Source of the DNA: Gonapodya prolifera JEL478
Lineage: Eukaryota > Monoblepharomycota > Monoblepharidomycetes > Monoblepharidales > Gonapodyaceae
Length of the DNA stretch: 64,000 nt
Assembly: GCA_001574975.1 (NCBI GenBank)
Contig: KQ965857.1
Location: forward strand, 62,001 to 126,000
Reading direction: 5' to 3'
The notes under the pieces were generated by a model. It was not told where the DNA came from, ran no database searches, and was given only the letters and a program-made list of their open reading frames with translations. Made by a program: the position numbers and the translations under genes. This document shows, in pieces, positions 24,543 to 34,351 of this stretch (position 1 is its first letter; every line of letters starts with the position of its first letter).

Positions 24543-24767
24543 ATGGCTGACTTCACAAGAACGACTCACTACCAAACACTTGTGGGCGATATTCGAAGTG
24601 AAGAGAGTGGTTGGGACCACCGCTGCGCTCTATTGCTCGCCTTCAAAGACGGCGGACACTTCTGCACTATTGGCTATCGAACACCCGCAAAAGGGCGTCG
24701 GAAGGCCTCGACTAGTTCTCGTGTGAGGAGCGAGCGCGGGTGGAGCAAGATCACTGAGTCACGGTAA
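24543..24767 (+). CDS. Possible small protein (75 residues), doubtful
   Basis: A short ORF starts with ATG about 70 bases from the divergent gene at 24472. It encodes MADFTRTTHYQTLVGD, then GWDHRCALLLAFKDGGHF and a basic Arg/Ser tail. The first 50 residues look protein-like, but there is no recognised family. It may be a first exon or chance. Confidence 0.25.
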   Translation: MADFTRTTHYQTLVGDIRSEESGWDHRCALLLAFKDGGHFCTIGYRTPAKGRRKASTSSRVRSERGWSKITESR

Positions 24768-25052
24768 CAGGTAAACTGGACTTCATTTCACTATTATCAT
24801 TATATTCAAAACCATTCCTCTTTCTTTCCTCCACCACCACCACTTTCTATCATTCACATCTTGGCTTTTGTGTTTTGTTTGTGTCTTGGTCTTCCCAAAT
24901 TAAAGAAAGCAATGACTGGTTTGCCTGTTTGAACGAAGTTTAATCCCACCACGCACCTCACCTAGCTTTGGCGGGCGCAGATCCGAGGTGCGCTAGAAAA
25001 GAGGACGTGGGCCATCAAATACTGTGCAAACCTGTCGACAGGACCACTGAAC
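24768..25052. other. Intergenic, AT-rich
   Basis: A pyrimidine-rich tract lies at about 24795-24900. No gene was recognised. The 3' end of the SDR gene on the minus strand lies just to the right. Confidence 0.4.
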
Positions 25053-26287
25053 TTACTTCCAGCGTCCTAGGTGGTGGAGATGCGTCAAACCTTCGCCAGC
25101 AGTGAAAAGCACAAGCGTTCTCCCACTCACAATCATCATGACCTCTCCCGTCACTTTCGAGGCCGACGAACAGAAGAATGCGACACATTCAGCGACTTCT
25201 TCGGCCGTTACCTGGGAGACCGTGGTGTGATACAGTGTGAATTGAGTATTGCAAAAGCGGTTCTAGTCACCGTGGCGCGAAGAGGCGTTGTTGAGATGTA
25301 GTTGTTTCGAGCGGCCTCGTATGCTTTGTCGCCAAGGCCGTTGCGCAGCCATTCACCCTCGATGAAACCGGGGCACACAGCGTTCTGGAGTACATAGACG
25401 GCAGAAGATAAGTTAAAGAGACCTTTCCGTCGATTTGAAATAGAAGTGACGCACCACTCGAATCTCTGGACCGAGGTTCCTTGCTAGTGAGAGAGTCATG
25501 GTGTTAAGGGCGCCTTTCGACGCCGCTGAGAACCGAACGAGCAAGTTTTGAGAAACAGCTACCAGCTCCGTGTCTCTTCAAGCAATAAGAAATCAAACGC
25601 ACCGTAGGCTATACTCGAGCCAACGCCCATGACTCCAGCAATGGAGGACACCATCACAACGGCCGCATTTCCTGCACTGCGAAGATGGGGCTCCGCGTAC
25701 TTGACCATGTTGTAGGCTTGAATATTGAGGTGGCGAGAGTAGAGATTAAAGCTCCAGAGGCATTTCGTCGTTATGGGTCGACCTCACGTGCTACAACATT
25801 GACACTGTAAATTCGAAGAAAATCTTCGGTGCTCAGGCCCCGCAAGTTGGTGTGTGCGTTGAATTTCGTGGTCCCGGCTGTGAAGAACGGACTCCGTCAT
25901 TTGATTCCGACTGGACAGTCACTCCAAAGTCACAGCCCAGAAAGCCACGCACCGTTGTTGACCACCGCGTCCAGTCTTCCAAAGGCTTCAATCGCTTTAT
26001 CCACGAGCTTCTTGCACTCCTCGTCCTTGCCGACATCGGCCTGCACCACAATGGCCTGTCCCCCATTCGTTTTTATCTCATCCACCACAGCATTCGCCGC
26101 CGCAACTGAGGAGGAGCAGTTGACTACAACGCGCCAACCCTGGGATGCCAAGAGAATGGCGGCTGGCGAAAATGAAACGTTTAGCTCCCAAGAACACCGG
26201 AATCACTGGGAGACTATAGGACGTACAGGCCTTTCCGATTCCGGATGATGAGCCTGTGATGATGACGACGCGGCCTCCGTTGGTCAT
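25053..26287 (-). CDS. Short-chain dehydrogenase/reductase (SDR)
   Basis: This is an NAD(P)-dependent classical SDR, close in pattern to 3-oxoacyl-ACP reductase or glucose dehydrogenase types. From the ATG at 26287 it shows the cofactor-binding TGSSSGIG. After splicing it has ASQGWRVVVNCSS, QADVGKDEE and the NNAG motif; the last is rebuilt across an intron as NNAGTTKF. These are followed by TEDFLRIYSVNVVA and VVMVSSIAG. The catalytic Tyr and Lys lie in SIAYGASKGALNTM. Then come NAVCPGFIEGEW and, after a further intron, VAECVAFFCSSAS with a C-terminal tail to the TAA at 25053. At least five introns interrupt it. All catalytic residues are intact. The substrate cannot be told from sequence. Confidence 0.85.
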
Positions 26288-26525
26288 TGTGCGGGGAGGA
26301 AAGAAGGAGGGAAATCGGATTCAAGTGGTATTTATGAACGGGCCTTTTCCGGCCCGAGCAGACGTCCAAATGGAAGGAATTTTAGCCTGTGGCGTCCATT
26401 CATCAAATATCACCAGCTCCCAATCGCCCCATTCGAATCCACGCATCAACACTGATCGATCCATCTAGTTTGCTCGATCCATCGACAGCAATCCTTGGAC
26501 TCACCAGCATCATCCCCCTGCAATT

Positions 26526-27566
26526 ATGGCGAAGTCGCTCAAGAACTTCAACTCGGCGTTCGACCTTCTCTACTCAATCACAACCGACGCATGCTCCTTC
26601 AACTGGCGTGGGGAGAGCAAGGTCAAGTTCGAGGATCTGTGCCCGTCGATTCTGTCGCCATACATGACCTATGACAGATTCAAGAAGCGCGTCGAGAGAC
26701 TCAACACAGAGCTGCCGTACTTTGCGCTGTACCAAGGACTCAATCTCTTCCTCTATTTGATTTTCGTCCCCGTGACGTGCACCATATTCTTCGTCTGGGC
26801 GGCGTCCGGGGACAAGCCAGACAGAGTCCGAACATTCGACTTAGTTTGCGGGGTTGTGTTTCTCCTCACTTCTATCTCGTGGATCATCCAGACCAAAACA
26901 TCGAACCAACGCGTGAGACCCGTCTCCCTTCTGACCGAGGTGATGCGACGTGCACGCTGACGTACATACCTTATCCACAGTTTTCCAAGGCGCTCAACTT
27001 GATGCTCGCGGAATTCAACGCGGAGGATGAATCTCTTGGCGTGTGTTGGACCAGCCGTGCCCGCCTGAACCGGTGGGACTATCGCTTGATGGGAATCAAG
27101 ACCCCGCCAATCGATGTACGTGCACCTTTTCATACCGCCATTTCCCACACCACGAGATTGCACGCCCGCCCACTCGCCCCTTCCTCCTTTCAAAAACCCG
27201 CGCTCCCAACCATAGGTCGTCACCATCATCATCCTCCGCCCAATCGTCTCCACATCCGCCCCCACCTCGCCTCAACCCGCCTACGCGGCGCTCCCAACGC
27301 CGCAGGGCGCCACCACTGGCGAGCCATCCCAGCCTGACGCCTTTCAAGCCATCCCAATGGAAGCCATCGCGGCGTCGCGTCCCGCAACGCCCTCGCCCAT
27401 GGGCCGTGCAGAGGCCGACCTTGAGGCAGGATATGACGAGTCCCTTGCGGGCACGACGTCCTCCGCGGGGGCGTTTGTGACCAATGTCAACGTTGCGCGC
27501 AAGTCGCAGTCGCCTGTGGGAGTGAGCGCGCCGCCGCCTGGTGGGAGGTGGACGAGGTTGGAGTGA
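26526..27566 (+). CDS. Hypothetical two-pass membrane protein
   Basis: The ATG at 26526 begins MAKSLKNFNSAFDLLYSIT. After a hydrophilic region with MTYDRFKKRVERLN come two hydrophobic segments: LNLFLYLIFVPVTCTIFFVW, and FDLVCGVVFLLTSISWII after a short charged loop. Exon 2 (about 26983-27117) begins FSKALNLMLAEFN and contains WTSRARLNRWDYRLMGIKT. Exon 3 begins VVTIIILRPIVSTSAPT and continues into a disordered, Ala/Pro/Ser-rich C-terminus ending at 27566. This looks like a membrane protein with two closely spaced helices and a cytoplasmic tail. The family was not recognised. Confidence 0.7.
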
Positions 27567-27639
27567 GAAGGAGTGACGAGTGTTGTCTGTGCAAGTGAAG
27601 GTGCAACAGCAGGAGCCGGTGGAGGTGCAGGTGCAGGCG

Positions 27640-27665
27640 GCAGACGGCAGACGGCAGACGGCAGG
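27640..27665. repeat. Short tandem heptamer repeat
   Basis: About three to four copies of the unit cggcaga lie just after the stop of the two-TM gene, in its likely 3' UTR. Confidence 0.8.
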
Positions 27666-27795
27666 GGTTTATCAGTATTCAGCCTTGTTCGGAGTGTAAA
27701 TATATACATGCATTCGTACACCCGCGCTCACGCCGCTTTGTGTGCTGTTCTAAATGGATGCGACTCCCTCCACCCCCCATATCCCCGAGCCCCCA

Positions 27796-30408
27796 TCACA
27801 CCTCTGCCGCCTCGCCATACCATCTCATGACCTCCTCACCCAAACTCCCCGGCACAACTCTGACCGCCTCGACCCAATCCTGCATCTCCACGCTTGCATC
27901 ACCCACACCTTCCCACCCCTCACCGCCGGCCCCGTGCGCTGCCCTCCGCACGGCACCCACAGCGGCCTCGCGACACACCGCCGCAACGTCCGCGGCGGAG
28001 TAGCCCCCCGTGGCGCCTGCCATCCACGCAATGTGCTCGTCCGTCACGCCGGGCACGCCTCGGGCAACTTTGCGCGCAATGTCGGCCCGCTCGCTCTCCC
28101 CCGGCGGTGCGACGTACACGCACCTGTCAAGCCGCCCCGGCCTGCGCAGGGCGGCGTCGACCGCCGCGGGGCGGTTGGTTGCGCCAATGACCACGACGCG
28201 GGATCGGAGGAACCGCGCGAGTTGATCGGCGGAGGCCCCCGGGGGTGGGACGGGGGACGAGATCCCGTCGAGCTCGTTGAGCAGTGTGGACAGGATGCGG
28301 TCGCGCGAGGGGTCGGATTCACCCGACCCCCCCCCACCGCCCGAGGAGGAGAAGGAGCGCGAGCCGGCGAGGGCGTCGAGTTCGTCGAGGAATAGAATGG
28401 AGGGTGCAGATGCCCTGGCACGGGCGAAGATGTCGCGCACTGGTGTGAGGGTGTGGGTGGGTGAGGGTCGGGAAGCATGTGTAGAGGACGGCAGATATCA
28501 ACATTAGTGCTCTTTCTCAACCACGAACACACCACAGCCCTTTGCCCCCCCAAACTCACCCTTCCTCTCCGCCTCGCCCACCAGCGCACTATACACACCT
28601 CCATCGAGCGTCCAAAAACTCACGCCCGCCTCGCCCGCCGCGGCGCGTGCGAGGGTCGTCTTGGAGCACCCAGGCGGGCCGTGGAGGAGGACGCCCGAGG
28701 GTGGGGGAAGACCGAGGCGGAAGAGCGTGGTGGGGTGCAAGAGGGGGTGCGTTATGAGGTGGCGTAGGTGCTGTGCGGTGCGGTGTGGAGGGAGTGGAAG
28801 AAATGGTTTAGGTGAAGGTGAATGTTGGAAGAACACGCTGCTGTCAACACGGCACGGCTGCGGTGCAAAGTGACCAGACCATCAGCATCGACGGATCCCA
28901 AACCTATCACCGCACCCACACACACACACAACCACCCACCACACCACAGAAACCACACTAACCAACAAACATACTCGCCCCTCGGTCCCACAACACACAC
29001 ACACACACACACATACCTCCTTGACATCCCAACACCCCCCGACGTCGTCCCAGCACACGCGGCCCGTCTCGACCGTCCATCCCTTCCGGATACTCGCCGT
29101 GACGGCGCCGGACCGGAGCGCGGAGTCGATGTGGGCGAGTGTGAGTGTGAGGGGCGGGGGTGGCGGTGGGGAAGGGAGACCTCCTGTCGCACCATCATCC
29201 CCTACCGCGCCCGCGCCAACAACGCCCACCGCACCGACACCACCACCATCACCTGGGGAACGAACACCACCACCAGCACCACCGCCGCCGCCACCGCCCC
29301 GCCGGCCCCGAGCCTCGGCAAGTCCGGCCTGCAGGAGGGCGCGCAAATCGGCGGCGACGAATCCGGGCGTGGCGCGCGCGATTGTGCGGATGTCGGAGGG
29401 CGTGAGCGCGTGTGCGTGTGCGGTGTTTCTCACACCTCCGACCCTCGCACTCGCATCTGCACTCGCAACCGCACCACCGTCTCCCCTTCCTGTTCCGGCC
29501 TTCCCAACACCCAGCGACGTCGACCCCTCCTGATCCGATAAAGGTGGGCCCAGCTCCTGCACGAGCGCGCGCAGGATCTGTTCCCTTCCGTCCACGTCGG
29601 GCACGTCGAGGGCGACCTCCCTATCGAAGCGACCCGGCCTGCGCAGGGCGGGGTCGAGGTCGTTTGGGCGGTTGGTTGCGGCGATGACGACGAGGTCCGT
29701 GTCGTTGGTTCCGCTATCCGTATCGTTGGGTGGTGAGCGCCCCGAGGAAGGGGATGGAGAGGGAGCTGCCTTGGTCTGCAGCCCGTCCATAAGGACCAGC
29801 AGCTGTGCGACGGTGCGTGCGACGTACTGCGGTGTATGTGGCGTGCGGCGGGGCGCGATGGCGTCGAGTTCGTCGATGAAGAGGATGTTGCGCGATGGCA
29901 GGCGGGTTGACGATGACGAGGTGCCCCTGTTCTCCTTGTCCCCCGTCTTCGCATCCGCCTCCACCGCGAAAGATGAAGTGTCCATCTTATCCACCTTGTC
30001 CCCGTTCTCGCCCCAATCCGCCTCGGCCTCGGCCTCCAACACGCGCCGCCTCTTCGCGCGTCTCCAGACCCGTCTCATCCTGCGTTCCGTCTCACCTGGA
30101 ATGGGGCTGACCAGTTCCGGCCCTTGGACAACCGTGAGTCTCGCATCCGTGCACGCAGCCAACGAGCGCACCAGATGCGTCTTTCCCACGCCGGGTGGTC
30201 CATGCAGCAGCACGCCGCGGGGCAGAGGCAGCCGCAGCTGGTCGTACTCGCGCGCGAACAGGACTGGGTGGACGCACAGTTCGAGCAGCGTGGCGAATGC
30301 GGATGCGAGGGCGGGCGGGGAGTGTGCGAGAGCTTCGTCAAGACGGGATGCGGCGTGGGCGTGGGCGGAGGGAGGAGGGGTGTCGGTGTCGCAGAGGGAG
30401 GGTGGCAT
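27796..30408 (-). CDS. Two-domain AAA ATPase, AFG2B (SPATA5L1)-like
   Basis: This is a type II AAA+ ATPase. Domain 1 has Walker A GPPGVGKT followed by HLVRSLA, a PGETE loop, Walker [13 protein letters not shown] and the arginine-finger region [10 protein letters not shown]. Domain 2, after an intron with CA repeats, has Walker A GPPGCSKT, a [18 protein letters not shown] segment joined by splicing, Walker [13 protein letters not shown] and [16 protein letters not shown] precedes domain 2. From memory of the family, [12 protein letters not shown] with PGETE in D1 and GPPGC(A/S)KTTL with ARAS in D2 resemble AFG2B rather than yeast Afg2/Drg1. In animals AFG2B works with AFG2A in ribosome-maturation and replisome complexes. 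The N-terminal region is very short: only about 65 residues precede Walker A. Both pore-loop aromatic positions seem replaced (SPIPGE, SALVGE). The gene is strikingly GC-rich. Confidence 0.82.
28915..29012. repeat. CA/TG dinucleotide repeats in an intron
   Basis: Two runs of CA repeats (about 28918-28932 and 28992-29012, with interrupted CA-rich sequence between) fall in the intron between the two AAA domains on the minus strand. This is simple sequence only. Confidence 0.85.
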
Positions 30409-30633
30409 GGGGGGCGCGCATGGAGCGGCAATGCGATGGGCAGGCGACGGCGCGAGCACGGAGGGAAAAGAGAGTGAGTGATGCTGAAGTGGACGTGCAA
30501 TCGTGTAACACTTGTTTCGGTTGGAAGAGACCACAGCAACATTCGCATCCCAGTCACCCGCGACTGATTTTCGTTCCATAAAGGTCGTGAAAACAAACAA
30601 CGGTGGGCTGGCTTCTCTTAACACTCCTTCATC

Positions 30634-32785
30634 ATGTTTCGACACCGCAAACCTCCCTTTCGCCCCGTACTGCCCCCAGTGCATTCACCGCTAGCAGCAT
30701 CGCTTACGTCACCATTCTTCCCGTCTACCGTCTCTGTTTCCTCACTTTCCACCCACCACTCGGCTCTCATGGACCACCGCGAAACACTCCCGCCCCGCCC
30801 TCCGTTCCCACTCCAATCCCTCCCTGTGGAGATCATCCTCAGTATCGCCCACTTCTGCACGTTCCGCCTCGCACTCCCCACACCATCCGTCAACCGCAGA
30901 CTCGCTCACATCTTTCAAGACTGCCCGCATTGGAATCGCACACAAGGCCCTGCGCCACTTCGAAAACCCCATCCACGCGCTTTACTACGAATCCGCCAGG
31001 GCTGTTCCCCCGTCGTGTATCTTTTGTGTCCCTTAGTCGACGTAAACGAGGTGTTCAAGTTCAGCAAGCGCACGGCCATGGTCTGGGGGTTCGAAGAGAT
31101 TCTAGCCCTGCTCCTCGCCCATGTGGGGCGGCACACAATGTTGACAGAGCAACCGATTTCTGACCAGGAAGGACCCCTCCACACAGCCGCTGGACGTGGT
31201 CACATTGACGTTGTCTCGACCCTCTTGACACGCGTGCCATTCACCAGCCAACGCAAGGCCAGCGCGCTCTTTTCCGCGGCAAGGAACGAACACAGGACCA
31301 TTGTCGAGCTCTTCCTATCTCACAGCGTGGACACGCGGGACTCCTCCGTCCTCAAAGCGCTCCTCATCATGGTGTAGCGCGCGGATCCCTCCCCATCGTA
31401 GAGGGACTTGTGCACAAAGGAATCGACATCCACGCACACAAGGACTCGGCACTGATCAGGGCCGTCTCGGGCGGGCAAGCCGCCATGGTCCGTTTACTCC
31501 TGAGTGTGGATGTCGAGGCGACGGCATTTGACGTTGATGCCGACTCCCTCCTCGTACGTGCCGCTGGGACGGGGCCCAAACAAATCGTCGTCATGCTGCT
31601 CGACAGGTTCGAGACCAGGTTCACGCCCAGGGCCGGGTACGCGCTCCTGCGGGCAGTGATGGCGCAGAGGCACGAAGTTGTCAGGACGCTCCTGAGCGCG
31701 CGTCTTTGCGTGCCCGAGCAGTACTTGGACGATGTACTCGTGAATTTGGGCGCGGGAGATAACCCCGACGTTGTTCAGATGCTCGTTCACCGCGGAGCCG
31801 ACATGCACAAGTGGAAGGACCAACCTCTGCGAACAGCTTGCTCTCATCATCATCCCCGTGTCGTCCGTGTGCTGCTTTCGCACGGGGGGGACCCGCGTGT
31901 GGACAACTGCGAGTTTCTGGTCACGGCAGCGCGTGGAAAGTCGAGCAATGACGCGGAGATTGTTGCCATGCTTGTGGACTACGGGGCCGACGCACATGCT
32001 CAGGACGACTTGGCACTGAGACACGCGTGTGCCGTGGGAAATGTGGAAGCGGTCAAGGTGTTGCTTTGTCGCGGTGCAAAAGTGCCCGCAAGGCATGGCG
32101 AGGCGCTCCGAACTGTTTTTGAGTCCAGAGAAAGTGCGGTGTGGACGCTCTTGTCGGACAGAGCAACAAGACTTTCCTGCCTTCTGAATGAAGCCGCTGC
32201 ACCAGGCCATGTCGGTTCGGTCAAGAAAATACTCGGCCAGGGAGCCGACATCCACGCGTTTCAAGATATCGCGCTTATCAGCGCAACTGGCCGCGGTCAT
32301 GTCAAGGTGTTGCGGTTACTTCTCGTAGCTGGCGCAATTGTCCAGGCCCAGGAGAACAAGGCTCTTCTCGATGCAGTCACGGCGCGGCGCACGCACACAG
32401 TGAAGCTGCTACTCTCGCACGGCGCTGATGTCCACGCGCGGGACGACGGGGCTGTGATGTGCGCGATCGTGGGCATGGACGTGAATATGGTCAAAGTGCT
32501 CCTACGGGGAGGCGCGAACGTGCATGCGCGGTCAGAACAAGCTCTTCTTGATGCTGTCGCGGTGCGATGCTATTACATGGTGGAGTTGTTGCTCTCGCAT
32601 GGTGCTGATGTCCACGCACAGGATGACAAGGCTCTGATGCGCGCGATTGCGGGCAGGGATGTGCGTATGGTCAGAGTGCTTCTATGGGAGGCGCGAATGT
32701 GCATGCGCGGTCAGACATTCTTATAGTGATCGCGAAGGCCACCAAGTGCGTTGGTGTGCTATGGGCTCTCCTGGAGCATCCATGA
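30634..32785 (+). pseudogene. F-box/ankyrin-repeat gene with broken reading frames
   Basis: The N-terminal part (ATG at 30634) contains an F-box-like segment: LPVEIILSIAHFCTFRLALP followed by VNRRLAHIF. About a dozen ankyrin units follow, for example PLHTAAGRGHIDVVSTLLTR, ALRHACAVGNVEAVKVLLCR and two near-copies of LLLSHGADVHARDD and LLLSHGADVHAQDD. The frame is interrupted at about 31374, where a stop follows LIMV while the ankyrin reading continues in another frame (ARGSLPIVEGLVHKGID). It breaks again near 32686, where a copy of GGANVHAR has lost one base relative to its earlier twin at about 32510, giving an early stop at 32726. With the frame kept, the repeat would end near 32785. No GT-AG intron explains either break. 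This looks like a young pseudogene, although sequencing errors could mimic it. Confidence 0.7.
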
Positions 32786-34351
32786 TCCGCTTGTCAATGC
32801 GGTGAATGGGTTTTAGTGGTGGGTATCCATGGGAGTTAGAGCTTGGAGAAACAGTTGGCTCTTCGTATACAAGGTTACTCGGGAGCGTGGTTGGAAGAAC
32901 CAGTTGGAAATATGTTGGACGAAATCGTCTCCTTCCTTTAGCAGTTGGGTTTTCACATGATGAATGTACATTACGTAATGAAATCACAAATAAAATTCGG
33001 AATCCTCGACCTGTGGCTGCGTGGAAGAGGTTGGTTCCCAATGACACTGACTCGATGTGATAGGTTCGTTCTTGAATACCACAGATACTACCATCCGAAC
33101 CCTTACCAGACAATTACATCGTGCAGCATGCTACATCCCGTCACTCCTTCCCTCTGACGTTCCACAGGTACTCTTTTCATCGCCGCCGCCCGCGCCACTC
33201 GCCTCCTCGCACACTCATCTTTTGCAATATTGTTTTCTTTCCTCCACCATGAGTCCTTACTTCCTGCTTTCGTGCCGATGTCGAGGTGGAAGCGGAAGCC
33301 AGAGCAATGAATTTGAGAAACCCAGGGCGTTGAACCTTCCGCCCAAGCCATGTCCCCCAAGTTCCCACACCCTTTCTTCCGAGTCTCGTTCCTTTGATCA
33401 ATTACGTCATGCCGGAGGGCACCAGCCCAAGAGACTACTTTAGTACATGAGATTTTTATGATGAATTTGTCTCCACGAAACCCGAAGGGTTGAGGGCGGT
33501 GCTGTTTCGATCTCAGCAAACCCATTAACTGGTCCAATGTGGTTCAACTCCGTCATCACGTCGGGCAGGCGTTCGATGCAAATCAACCAATTTTATTATA
33601 ACTGGACATTTCACAACAATCTCGGAGTGGACATACAGACAATTACAAACACACAAAATCAAAATTTATGGAACGAGTCTTGTTCTCAGATGCCCTTTTT
33701 TTTCTTGCGCCTTGGTTCGGCTGGCGTTTCCAACTTTTCAACAACACCGAGGACAAACGCCAGACTGGACGCGCCTTCCCACACTACAAAGATTTCCCGG
33801 ACGACAATACATTGAAATCGCAGGTTTAAAATCCTCTTTTTGTGTGGAAGGGCGAAGACGGAGACAAGTCAGCACAGATTGATCGATATTACGCACTAAG
33901 TCAACGTGACATGTTCTCTCTTGAATACCACAGTCTTTTCGGGGAAGTTTGAGACAACGTCACGCAGACACAACCGGAAACCTTGGACACCACAAACAAC
34001 TCCTTTCCGATCCCATGCCATAGACAATGGCCAGCTCATGCATCTCACTGGCCTCAAAAGGAGGATCGAGTTGCTCGTCTTTGGATTCCGAAAGAAATGT
34101 CTCCCCGCGGAGGCAGACGACAGCGTCGCGCCAATCATGATTACCGGGCTGAGGCCTCTTGTCTCTTCGCATCCCAGCTTTCTTATTCCAATGGACGCGG
34201 GAAAGAATACGTATATATGTATGAAAAGTTTGAGATGATGAGGGTAGTGGCCACAGGCAAGGCAGACGATTTCGGTTTGGAACAGCCGATCGGAAACACC
34301 AACAACTACGTTCTTCTTTACCCCATCCCACAAACCCTCATCAAATCCAAG
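32786..34351. other. Long stretch without a recognised gene
   Basis: No family was recognised in these 1.57 kb. Short plus-strand segments look faintly protein-like (QINQFYYNWTFHNN near 33577; APWFGWRFQLFNN near 33712), but they cannot be joined convincingly. The 3' end probably contains the promoter of the acyl-CoA-synthetase-like gene. Confidence 0.4.

Noticed and set aside
25070-25300. Plus-strand ORF of 76 codons
   Set aside because: It is antisense to the last exon of the SDR gene (VAECVAFFCSSAS).
27754-28395. Long plus-strand ORF opposite AAA domain 2
   Set aside because: It is a shadow of the GC-rich minus-strand ATPase exon. It has no domain and its composition is an artefact.
28915-29012. 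CA repeats considered as a regulatory or telomere-like element
   Set aside because: They fall inside an intron between the two AAA domains and are ordinary microsatellite sequence.
29672-30481. 269-codon plus-strand ORF opposite AAA domain 1
   Set aside because: It is the antisense of the Walker A/B exon and has no recognisable motif.
33065-33930. Shared short string cttgaataccacag at about 33070 and 33915 considered as element ends
   Set aside because: It is only about 14 bases, with no flanking symmetry, target duplication or coding content.
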